A DNA stretch of 64,000 nucleotides, from NCBI GenBank assembly GCA_036877525.1, contig JAZGTH010000099.1, positions 823,501 to 887,500 on the forward strand. The letters run 5' to 3'. This DNA is from Chromobotia macracanthus. Its lineage: Eukaryota > Chordata > Actinopteri > Cypriniformes > Botiidae. A model generated the notes under the pieces. It had not been told where the DNA came from. It searched no databases and was given only the letters and a program-made list of their open reading frames with translations. The translations under genes were made by a program, and so were the position numbers. Shown here piece after piece: positions 1-11,051 of this stretch. Each line of letters opens with the position of its first letter. The stretch's first letter is position 1.

Positions 1-1943
1 ACGGTATATTATGACTCAGATCAATCATAAACTGTGACCAAATCTTTCAGATTATGAAACATGAGATACTCAGCGAGAGAAAATGAAACAGCATCTTTCT
101 CTTTTTTCATCTCTACTTCCATCTTGCTTTTCATCTCGCTTCCAACGTTCTTACAAGTCAGGTCATTCTGGATGATGTCATGTCCCTCATTAGAGCTGTC
201 ACTCAGTAGGGTACAAGTGGGGGTAATTAGGGTAATTAACTCTACACACACACCATCCTCTCCTTCCTTCAATATCAAAACAACTCATATACAAGGTCAA
301 CAAATACAGTCTGTTCTGCCAATGGTTGTACACAAACAACAGTTGAAATCAGATCAGAAGAAACAAAAGCTAATAAACAGACAGTATTATTATTTTCTTG
401 CGTCAAATTGTCCACACCACGAGAGTTGTCAAGAACACACACACACACTTTTCCTGTGCTGTCCAGCTATTTCAGGTGGCATTAAACTGGCTGTTTTCGG
501 TCTCTGTGAGGTTTCTCTATTTCTGGCCCGACTGATGTTGAAGATGAAAGAATCAAGACCCTGCAGTCGAGCATTAGACGCGAGACTAAAAGACCAAGAC
601 ATGGTGGAGAGGGTGTGAGAAGAGAGACGGTAGCTCTGGATGTGGATTTGTAGAGCATGTGGGAAGTTTGTAGAAAATTGTTTTAAAAGCACCCAAACAT
701 GAAGGTTCTGTCATTAATTACTTCCCATATGAGTTTGAAACAACATCGAGTGAGTAAATAAAACAATTTTCCTTTAAATGCAACTGTTCCTTTAAATGTA
801 GATGAAACTGAAGAGATTGGTTATGCAAGGACAGGAATTTGAAATGTATTTACTTTAGGTACATGGGTGGAGTTCTCCTCAAAGTGAAATAATGAAGGTG
901 TCCTCTGAAATATCCTATCCAGAGTCTCTGGGACGGCAGATACTGCATTTCAAGAAACGCTTCTTTTAATTTATTCTGACCCGTCAAATAACGTAAAGCT
1001 AATTTTCTCACTGCACGAGAAATCTGCTGACTGCCTAGTGAGCTTTCATTGTATTAGATTTAAACCTTTATGAAAACGCTCTGAGGGAGATTACAGTTGG
1101 TGGTTGAAGTATTGTGTGCTTATTGTATCAGATATAAAATTACTTACATTTTGTCTGTTTAAATAATAAAGACAGTAGAGAAGACACACAATGAGGAAAT
1201 GAGGAAGACTGGGTTCACTACATGATCAGCCAGCATGACAGTCGCTCCTCTGTGTGTCTGGTGCTGACTGTGGTTCTGTGGATGGCTCACATTTACAAGA
1301 GATTCTGTGAGTGCCACCATTTTTCCATTTCAGAAAAACAAAAGAAAGAATCATGCGAGAGCTTTTCTGACCGCCTTCTGAAGGAAACAATGAGCATGAC
1401 CGAGCAACCATATCAAAAGCATTTAGAAACATGCAAAACATCAAGCTGTGGGGAAGGATATGCCGTCTCCCAGACTGCCAGCCAGCTGTGATGATGATCA
1501 AATAATGTGCTACATTGTCTTTGCTTTCTTCATGTAAAATACTCTTGTCAGTTAAAGGGCTATTCTGGTTGTTTCAAAGCCAGTGTGGGGTGAACGTTAA
1601 AGCCATCAGGGTAGTCACTAAGGCAAGCGTCACTATAAAACTGCTCATACTCTCGGTTAGGGATCTGAACCCCTATCACTAAGTATTAAGAGACGCACTT
1701 AGAGAATATTTTAGCATTAAAAAAAAGACAAATGAGAAAGTCATATTTTGGGGTTTACTGCCTATTTAAACCTCAAGTGAGGATCAGAGGATCATAATCA
1801 TTTATCCTTTTAAAAAGACTCCATTCAGCTTGTGAATATGTACTGACTGACTGTTGTTTAATGGTGTGGTGAGGACCCCACAGGGAACACACTGTAATCC
1901 AGTTCAATTCTCTCACATCAGCCCTCCCTGACACAGAGACCGG

Positions 1944-1976
1944 CCAATCCAATCACCCCGCAGTCGCCACAGCAAC
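1944..1976 (+). promoter_or_regulatory. Double CCAAT plus RFX X-box
   Basis: GGCCAATCCAATCACC carries two CCAAT cores. The X-box GTCGCCACAGCAAC (1963-1976) fits GTNRCC-N2-RGYAAC at every defined position. It lies in a sequence without recognised genes. The motif match is direct; activity is inferred. Confidence 0.4.
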
Positions 1977-4900
1977 CACACACACTTAAATACACTCCCG
2001 TCCTAAAACACCCCATCTGTAAGATTACACGTCAAAATCCCATAATACCCTGTTCTTACAGGAACTTAATGAAGTATTGGAGTTTATGTGATCTGAATCA
2101 GACGGCTTCTTTAACTAGATTTCTTAGAGCTCAAGCTGATTCTGAACCAGATTTAAAGAGCCGTGTATCTACAGATAAATAAAGCGCTCACGTTTCAAAG
2201 TCTTATGAAGTTTGTTTACCGAGCCACCTCTGCTCTTATCTGAGATCTCTGGTTATGATACAAATGTGATACTAGCCTTATACACACATTTGCTACTGGT
2301 TAATTGTAAGTGTACTGCAAAAGTGCACAGTATACAGTGTGCATACTACTATTGCAGTAGGCAGCATTCCAGTCCCAAAATACTCTCTTATTGTCACAAG
2401 CCTGCGAGCACCCATTCTTAATCTACTCTGTATGCTCATGATCAGCAAGATAAAACCTTTTCAAGTTCATTTTATTGGTCGAATTGAATCAAAATGCTTA
2501 TGTGGGTCACACAGGGTGGACCACAGGTCAGTGTCAATGTGATCATCTGAAACTTTCAAATGGAAGCATTCCTTTCTAAGCTACAACATTAGCGTAAACA
2601 CACAAGCACACTGCAGAGTACTTAATATTTTGTCACAAGGCAGAGCTGTTAGCTAGTGAAGGTGCAGTTATGTTTAGTATGTGTGTCTGTTTTTCCATTA
2701 ACATCATGATGTTATGCTGATGCTGTGTGAGCAGGAGTGTGTATGTACTCACTCATACTGTGATGCTGGGTGCTGCTGGGGGTGTGAGTGCCAGGCAAGC
2801 TTCTTCTCAACAGCTGTTTTCCTCAAGGACCTCATGACCTGCACACGTCAAACACACATCCTGATCAACACAAACACTAGCTAACACTAGCCAAGACATG
2901 ATACACAGTAACAATGTGGAAATACCATGAAACCGATATTGATACTGATAATCAGCGCTGATATAGATGATACTTTAGCTGATAGATTTGTTTATTTCTT
3001 GGTGTATGATTGTTACTGATTTAACTTGCATAATTCCTACAAGTTCGGATTAGATTTGTAAGTACTTTTTTATTATGTTATTGGCAGTTTATGTTGCAGT
3101 TATTGTCCGTTATTGTCTGTTTTCCAACCTGAGCCTCTGGTATCGGTCAGAAAAAAAATTTAAACTGAAAGCAGAATGTTAATAGTGCATTAAAACTTCA
3201 TGTTACTAAACTAGGCTTCTGTTTTCATATGACAGTCATTTATGAGTGTCTAATCTAATCAAAACATCATCAAACCTCTAAAGTATTTTTATCACATACC
3301 ATTGTGTGAAAATCACCCGAAATATCAGTGACTGAGACTCTCATATCAGTTTATTTTAGTGTAAAGTAGTCCATTTAAAATATAAGAGTATTTATACACC
3401 TGTTTCCAAATGTGAACCAGTCAAAGCTGGTGTAAGCCTGGTATTCTGGTGTTGGTAGTACGGAGATGACAGCCACGCTCAAAATATACACCTAAGTATG
3501 TATTAAAGTATACTGACACTTAAACCATGCTTAAAAATATATCAAGGGGCATCTTTGATAAATTTGATACATCAACTTTGCTGCTCTTTTTTGCGAAGCT
3601 GAGATCCACTCAAACACACATTTTAATAAAAAAAAAAAAAAGAGTTAAAGAGACAAAATATTTACAGTATTCAGCGAGTCAGTCAACGAATGCCTTACAT
3701 ACAGTTGTCTCTGCAAAACTGGGATAGGATAAACCTCCAGCAACGTTAAAAATCGAAGTGGTCGAAAACTGATCTGCACACAGCAACAAACACACACGCA
3801 CACAACGGTGATATCAAGCCCCTAACATCAGCCACCCTGTCATAATGCAGTGGGTAAGAACAAACTGCTACACCCACCCCCCCCAACTACTTCACTAATA
3901 ACCCCTCTCACTAACACTGCCTCCTGCAGTCACCATTCACTTTAGTGTAGTAATGATCACTTTCATTGTATTTGTGTGTGTGTGGATGATAGTAAAGGGG
4001 AGGCAGTGATGACAGTGAGAGGAGGTAATGACTGTAATAAGATGATGCAGAATGGGTGGAGGGGACAGGAAATGATAAGGGTCGACCAAGATGGGAATAA
4101 GATCTCTTCCTTTCACACGCCTGTGTGGATGAGCAATCATTTTATTCAGGCAACCATCCCCAATGACAATTATGTCATTTTTTACTTATGTCCCTTCAAA
4201 CGTTGCATGACTTTTTATGGAGAAAATATTTTTTATTTCACATAGAACTAGAATAAAGCTTTAAAATGAAGGTTGATTGTAGCTAAATCTGGATTTGAGG
4301 GAAGTTTGATTTCATATCGCAATCTTCAACAATGTTGACTTCTGACTGCAGACTTGACAAATCTGAGCTCAATTTGAGACAATATTCAGATCTCATCTGA
4401 AACATTTGTGAGATTTCTGGGTCTTTTTCTCAGGAGAAATATCTGAGACACAGGCGACTTAAGCAGAAGTTTCCATTGGCTCTATATTTAATCTCATTGG
4501 TGTCTAGGAGAAATAATTGAAATATTACAGAGATCTAATCTGTGAGTTTTCTTTTTTTGGGAATTCTCTTTTGGGGGGAAACCATTCCTTTTCAGATCAC
4601 ACAAAAGTCTAAGAGATGGAAAAACAGCAGACAGGTAAGTAAGAACGAGTGAAAGAGAGGCACTTTGGAAAAGCTGGTCTTAATAGTGGGATTACTGCAG
4701 CCATATGTTCACATGTTGAGCAGTGGCCATGAATCGCAAGCCACAAAGAGGAACAAGCACACGAGGGTGAAGTGACACACTAGAATTCAGAACAACCACA
4801 TCCCCAAACACACTTCACTCCATTTAACATCTGAATATCAGTGTGTGTGTTCTGTTTGAGCCAGACCAACTCTCTCTGCCAGCGGGCATCAGTACCAGAG

Positions 4901-5010
4901 CTGGGCAGCTTTGAGTGCCAGGCCTGGAGCTCAGGAATGTGGAGACCTGTAACACTGTGATTACATGCATATGACCCTCATTTATCGTAGTTAAACATCA
5001 TTCCATCATT

Positions 5011-5043
5011 CCAACCCTAACCTTAACCTACCCTAACCCTAAC
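5011..5043 (+). repeat. Degenerate telomere-like repeat
   Basis: Several CCCTAA/CCTTAA/CCTACC words in a row, i.e. a short interstitial telomeric-type patch of about 30 bp. It may be chance or the tail of a mobile element. Confidence 0.45.
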
Positions 5044-5536
5044 TGTACTAATGTCAGTAGGACTGGTGAAATAGCAAATATTTACAATATATTTTCTCTT
5101 TTTTGATAATTACATTACCATAAACATCACAATGATTTCAACACACTTTATTAAAAATACAGCTATAATAAACTAGTTTTGCACCAACCCTTGTATCTAG
5201 TAAGTGCTGCAAGAGCACTGTTCACTAGTTAGGTTGCATAAAATTAAAATATTGCATAAAACATTGGCGAAAAAGTTTCCATCCGGTGAGTTGAAGAGTA
5301 CAACATTATAATTTCCTGATCATTTGGAAAAATATAATAATCACATGATCAGTTAAGGCAAAGTGCTTCACCTTTTTAAACCATTTCAGAGAATATGTAT
5401 TGAAAATCAAAAATAAAATATGAAAAATGTGTCGATTTTCAATACCTGCCCCACCCACACCCCTAAACTACAAAAGACACAGAAAGATTTTGTTCAAAGG
5501 GGACACAACACACAGCAAGAAAGAGCATCAAACCCA

Positions 5537-5786
5537 CACACACACACACACACAGGAAGTGATCACACACAGGAAGTGATCAAACCCCCCCACACACCCA
5601 CACACACACACACACAACACACACACACACACACACACACAGGAAGTGATCACACACAGGAAGTGATCAAACCCCCCGCACACACACACAGAAAGAGATC
5701 AAACCCACACACACACACACACACAGGAAGTGATCACACACAGGAAGTGATCAAACCCCCCGCACACACACACAGAAAGAGATCAA

Positions 5787-5829
<43 letters not shown>

Positions 5830-5980
5830 GATCAAACCCACACACACACACACACAGGAAGTGATCACACACAGGAACTGATCAAACCCCCCGCACACAC
5901 ACACACAGAAAGAGATCAAACCCACACACACACACACACAGGAAGTGATCACACACAGGAAGTGATCAAACCCCCCGCAC
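5537..5980 (+). repeat. Composite CA / AGGAAGTGATC minisatellite
   Basis: Long CA runs are interrupted by five blocks, each carrying two AGGAAGTGATC words about 17 bp apart (one mutated to AGGAACTGATC). Several blocks are joined by AGAAAGAGATCAAACC spacers. Block spacing is about 84-85 bp where regular, 130 bp once. The open frame through it is a by-product of the repeat. Confidence 0.85.
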
Positions 5981-6040
5981 ATCTATCCTCATCTGCTGGA
6001 TAAAGCAGTTCAGTTCCCCATCAGCAGTCATTCGTCACAC

Positions 6041-6042
<2 letters not shown>

Positions 6043-6071
<29 letters not shown>
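6043..6071 (+). repeat. (TG)n microsatellite
   Basis: Uninterrupted TG run of about 14 units, 65 bp right of the composite minisatellite. Confidence 0.9.
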
Positions 6072-6073
<2 letters not shown>

Positions 6074-6327
6074 CAGCTCTCAGATTGTCTCTTGTTTTAT
6101 TCACAGCAGTTATCAGTCAAATAAAGGTTTTGTCTAGAGGACTCAGGCTCTCTTCATCAAGGTTTTCTTTCTGTGTGAACATAATACACAATCCACAAAA
6201 TGTCGACTGTTTACAAACACTGAAACACATATCAGGGCTTGTTTTCTATGCCAGGTTACAAAAATACTCTTTTACATCTTCTCTACTGTGTATGATGTGA
6301 TATTACATGAAACATGTAGAATTATAA

Positions 6328-6370
<43 letters not shown>

Positions 6371-6371
6371 T
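6328..6371 (+). repeat. (ATCT)n microsatellite
   Basis: About eleven copies of the tetranucleotide. Confidence 0.95.
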
Positions 6372-6735
6372 TATCAGTAAGTCATGTTGCACTTGCAGAT
6401 CTTTGAAGCATACACATTACTGAACCACACTGACATCAAGACATTTCTGCAGTGTCGTTTCTTTTTCTTGTTTTTTGTGATATGACGGAGAGTCACATTC
6501 ATGCATCGTAATATTTGCACGGCACACTGTAAAAAAACCTGGTAGAGAAACCTTCATTTCTCAAACTACACTGCTGGATTCACGAATATAACAATACTGC
6601 GTTATATGTTTAATTAATCAAATATTAAGAAATGATCAAATCTTGTCATTTATGTTGCGAACATTAAGAGGCGTTCAGGGCACCTACTGACTGACAGCAA
6701 GCTCAGCCTATCAGCGCTCGGCAACGGTGATTCCC

Positions 6736-6745
6736 AGCCAATCGG
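6736..6745 (+). promoter_or_regulatory. CCAAT box (NF-Y type)
   Basis: AGCCAATCGG fits the NF-Y consensus well and sits about 100 bp upstream of the start predicted from the TATA box. Confidence 0.5.
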
Positions 6746-6812
6746 GTGGCGTCGTTTGTGTTTACAACCGCCCGTCGACGTCAACCCGCTGCGGGAGGCC
6801 TCGTGAACGCGA

Positions 6813-6818
6813 TATAAA
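6813..6818 (+). promoter_or_regulatory. TATA box
   Basis: GATATAAAACG inside the CpG island, 75 bp downstream of a consensus CCAAT box. It would place a plus-strand start near 6840-6845. Confidence 0.45.
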
Positions 6819-7432
6819 ACGTCACGCTGAATTAAACGCGCTTCTCCTCCGTAACGGCGTGTAAACGCGGTTAAACGCGGCCGCTGGCGCGTTGCGAGGG
6901 GCAAATCTCCACGTACCCGCCCCGCTTCCCCGTGAGGGGGTCACAACTGCCCCGCTAGCGCCGCTTTAGCCGCAGAGCCGCGAGACTTCACGGCGATCGA
7001 TTGAGTCGCGTTCACGGTGAGCAGGAGAGCGCGTTACCTTTCGGGCTCGAGTCCGGCTCCGCTCGCATCGCTTCGGCCGCTCCGGGGTTGGAGATGGACG
7101 CGGGATCCGCGCGTTGTCCGCGGCGCGGGAGTCGCGGCGGCGTTTCCGCTGGAGTGACTATGAGATCCGCGCTGCTATGGAAACGCTGCAGCGGCGGCTC
7201 AGGTGCTCACGCGCCGCGCGCGCGCCTCGAACCCGCCCCGATGCGAATTACGCGCACCGAATTTACCGACAAGCCTCAGCTCAGCCCGTCACAATCTGTC
7301 CGAATTATTGCGGTGAAAATGATTGTTGAATGAGTTACAAGCGTTATCATGGTCAACTGCAACGCATTCAGTCATTTAAACAAAGCAAAACACATCCGCC
7401 TTCTGCAGTTATACTGCTCGACGTGATGCTTA

Positions 7433-7545
7433 GTGATGTCACTGGTGATGTCAGTGATGTCTCTGGTGATGTCAGTGGTGATGTCACTGGTGATGTCACT
7501 GGTGATGTCACTGGTGATGTCACTTGGTGATGTCACTAGTGATGT
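7433..7545 (+). repeat. 12-bp minisatellite with CRE-like units
   Basis: About nine copies of GTGATGTCACTG with small variants (TCAGTG, TCTCTG). Each unit contains TGATGTCA, one base from the CREB/ATF palindrome TGACGTCA. It lies 170 bp right of the CpG island. Confidence 0.85.
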
Positions 7546-8899
7546 AGTTGTAAGAAGTCGCTTTTTAATCGTATAAATTGCCTCCGAGCGCCACCCTGCG
7601 GCCATCATGTCACTTAAACCATGAAACTTTTTTGTGATTAATTGTATGATCGTTCTCTTAAAAATGTTTCATTTATACACTATATTCATACACTGGGTAG
7701 TCTGCAGCACACTTACACTACGGAGTGAATTAATTTGATTATTTCAAGGGTTTCTGGAGAACTCTTCACATGTGAATATGTTGTGAAGTCTGCTGAATAC
7801 ACACACATGCAGAGGTTTGTTTTCACTGTATAAGTGATGAAAACGACCCATAAATCAACCAAGTCCTGTTTTACTTTAAAAATGATACTGTCATCAGATC
7901 AGGTTCAGAGAAAGGGTTGTAATACATTGCCCTGGGAGTCTTTTTCATGAAGTTATATAAATGATATCAAATAAATATCCCGCGTAAGAGAACGTGTATA
8001 TCAGCCCCCGTTTATTATAAATGCAGTTGCTCAGTGTGACCACAAGAGGGCGACAATAAACTGACTGAACGAATTTGTACTTGATGTCTTTGTTCATAAA
8101 CGGAGTATATAAATAATAAATATGAATGTATGACGTCAAAAGACACGTGACTGTCACTAGGCTTCCTCCTATAGAGCCGCAGTATATATTAAAAGTTGTT
8201 TTGAATATGCATGTCCTAATGTAGCCTGTCACTTTCTATGGCATAGACATGTATGTTATTTTTAATAGGAATCTCGGGCATTTCCCATTCATTCGACCAA
8301 TATTACATTGTCATACATTACTACAGTATCATACAGATTACATTACAGAAAACATTAATCAGGTTTATATACTAGATGCAGTGTAAAAATATATGTTTAA
8401 CTAACGAAAACACAAACAGTGAAAAGTCCCAACATCACTACAGGAAACTGTATGAAATAGTATAAAAAGCAGTAAATGAAAGCATGATCATCTGAATCGA
8501 TCACATGGTTATATTACCTGTTATACTTACCTGCAGCCACACGGTCAGGATGGAGGTTCTTCCTCTATTATGTTGCTTTTCTTCAGCTCAAAACCAGAAG
8601 AAACTTTTTGTGTATCGGTCTGATATTTCATACTGACGTTTCATACAGACCTAAATTCAGTTTTCAGTCATGCATTTACACAGACTCCATTTCTAAAGCA
8701 ATGCAGTTGTAACATGTAGTCTGACAGTCATAGCTAAAAAAAACGCAACAAAACCTTTTCCTTGTGAGGATAACTGACATATATTTACAACTTTGTACGT
8801 CTAGTAAGGTAAAACAGAAGAAATAAGTTTAGCTGTTTATGCTGTAAAGTTTAATTGTATTTTTCAGGCAAACTGTTCCTTGTTTATTCCTGGTTTTCC

Positions 8900-8950
8900 T
8901 CACCTTGTAAGTCGCTTGTAAGCACCTTCTAAATGCCTAAATTAAAAATG
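8900..8950 (+). mobile_element. Decayed L2/SINE-type tail
   Basis: TGTAAGTCGCTTGTAAGCACC followed by TTCTAAATGCC. Weak resemblance to the same tail family. Confidence 0.35.
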
Positions 8951-11019
8951 AATTTAAACTTTACAACACAAGCAAACACTGAATCTCAGACAGCTGCTAT
9001 AAGTGGTATTTAAGCATGTATCAGCTGTGCCTCTGTATAACAGCAGTACATTGATCTGGGACTCTCTGGTATCTCTGTAGGGATGCAGTGGACACATGGA
9101 CAGCACACAGTGAATAGGGACAGACACGGGAACAGACGGAGGTCTCGCCCAGAGCAGCAGTACAGTACAGAACAGTGTGACCTCATTATCATCAGCACCG
9201 TTTCATTTTCCACCAGTTTCATACCAGCAGCATGTCCTCAATTCCAGCACTGCTGAGTCCGCACTTTCCATTTCATTTTCACTGGAATATTGAAGGAAAT
9301 GGTTCAATTTTGATTTCATGGGAAATATTTAACATTTCCTCGTTTTTGAGGCTGGACCTCATGTCCCAACGAGGCCTCACAGTGAGGTTTTATGAAAAGG
9401 CTGTCCATCTACTGTTAAAGCAAGTTGGGCTGCACAGAAATATACATACACATCTTTATGTATATTTACCATGTTGGGTGATGGGACTGAAATTAATTGC
9501 ACTAATATACATAAAAGGCAAACGAAACCAAATGTCCAAGAAACAAAACAAACGATACAGAGAAAAGTGAGGTGGGAGACAGAGAAGAGACGTGAAACAC
9601 CAGAGGGTTGTGTGAACGTTTGCACAACATTGGACAGATACTGGAACACCACGCCACAGAGAAAGAGACGAGTATTAGGAAAAATGGTTTAATATCGGAG
9701 ACAGAGGCAAAAAACTGCATCACACAACATACATTTACAAAAATAAGTCTGACTGTTCGAGCTACACAGTTAACAGCAAAGACAGAGAAACCAGAAAAAT
9801 CTAAACAGCTAAAAGCAAAGTCCTCAAATAACTGTTATCTCGTCAAACTAATACATTTATCCACTGAAGGTGACTAAATACTTCTAAATCGTCTAATCGT
9901 CTTATCATGGTGACAGCACAATACTCAACTAAATGAAACTTACCGTTGTTGTAACGACAAACCGCATGACGTATTTATAAGCCAAACAGAAAACTCCACG
10001 ACCCTCTTTCCGAGAAAAGAAACGAATGAAAGAAAAAGTAAATACCGATGTGAAGAACAAAGAGGAGGATGAAGATACCAAGCCAAAGTTTTCTCCTAAA
10101 AATCTTTATATCAAAACCTAATGTTCTGGATGCCAACTAGAAATCAAACTCGGGAACCAGTCGCTGTGGACCCCTGGCCGGGGCCGCACAGCCTGTCGGA
10201 TAGTTTTTTTTGTCCTTTAATTGCCAGTATAAAAAGTTCCACTGGTACAAAAGGCATAAGTACAATCAGTGATAGAAATAGGAAAGCCTGCTTTTTTTGT
10301 ACTTTTTAAATTCCCATCCAATGACAGTTTTTCAAAATGTTGTCAAACAAACATGTATCACGCTTACAGAATCCACTGAAATGCATCGACTTTGGCTTTT
10401 CTCAAGACAATACTGAAAACTATTGAAATCCTGTTAGAATCAAACAAAATGATATTAATCTACAGACGACAAGCTTTAGTTACGGCACGTTAGATACACA
10501 CATACATTGTTTTCAAAAAACTTGACAGAAGCCAAAATGCAAAGAAACAACACATCATTTTTCTTTAAAATACAATTGTTAAATAGCACTTAAGAGAAAG
10601 AACTAAACAAAAGAAACAACAAACAGATTTCAGATGTGTGTGGTGCGATAAACCCCTGAGTACAGAGTCTCAGCAAGAACTCCTGCAAAGACTTCTGTGA
10701 GTTTGTGCTTTACTGAACATCTAACAAACGTGTGTGTGTGTGCATGCGTTGTGTTAAACTGTGCTGGCCTTAAAAACGTACCGTTTGTCTGACATCAGAT
10801 TGTGATGAAATGTGTTAAACGAAAGACTAAAGCGTAAACTAACTAGCAATGCTTCAGAAGCCCCAATACTGAACTGAGCTGAGGTAAACAAGCTGGACTG
10901 CAGCCATATTCTATTCTATATGTATATGGTATATGTCAAGCAAATGAAAACGTTTCCCTGATCATGATTCTCCACATGACACCAGGAACTTCATGAAGTT
11001 TTTAACAATTTCATGGGAA

Positions 11020-11051
11020 GGGTGACCTGTAAGTCTACTTACAGGTTACCC
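11020..11051 (+). other. 14-bp stem-loop
   Basis: GGGTGACCTGTAAG, loop TCTA, CTTACAGGTTACCC. The arms pair over 14 bp with a single G-U pair on the plus strand, or a single A-C mismatch on the minus strand. It lies left of the certain part of the celf2 3' UTR. Confidence 0.6.

Larger units (their letters stand above)
1..6689. other. Region without recognisable gene
   Basis: AT-rich non-coding sequence. Open frames here (the longest at 61-618 plus strand) have no recognisable domain and no splice-supported extension. It holds the CCAAT/X-box group, the telomere-like patch and the CA composite minisatellite listed separately. Confidence 0.6.
6690..7270. promoter_or_regulatory. CpG island, probable promoter of an unidentified transcript
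   Basis: CG dinucleotides are dense here and scarce elsewhere in the window. On the plus strand it has a CCAAT box (AGCCAATCGG, 6736-6745), a TATAAA (6813-6818), a GC box (CCCGCCCCGC near 6917-6926), and a possible splice donor TTCACG|GTGAGCAGG at 7016/7017 that could end a non-coding first exon. On the minus strand a short reading frame MRAEPDSSPK starts at about 7068 and ends at a possible donor AAAG|GTAACG near 7036. An RFX-like motif lies at 7171-7184. Direction is therefore unsettled and may be bidirectional. No downstream coding exon was recognised on either side. Confidence 0.7.

Noticed and set aside
61..618. 185-codon plus-strand open frame
   Set aside because: No recognisable domain, low-complexity composition, no splice-supported neighbour. 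Stop-poor stretches of this size occur by chance in 64 kb.
5420..5881. 153-codon Thr/His/Pro frame
   Set aside because: Produced by the CA composite minisatellite.
5537..5980. CRISPR-like regular repeats
   Set aside because: Spacers are themselves CA repeat, spacing is irregular, and the DNA is clearly vertebrate.
7001..7333. 110-codon plus-strand frame across the CpG island
   Set aside because: It is long because stop codons are rare in GC-rich DNA. It opens at TTG rather than ATG and crosses a possible splice donor.
10130..10200. Possible tRNA or SINE head near TCAAACTCGGGAACC
   Set aside because: No matching A box and no cloverleaf. The GC-rich patch nearby is too short to interpret.
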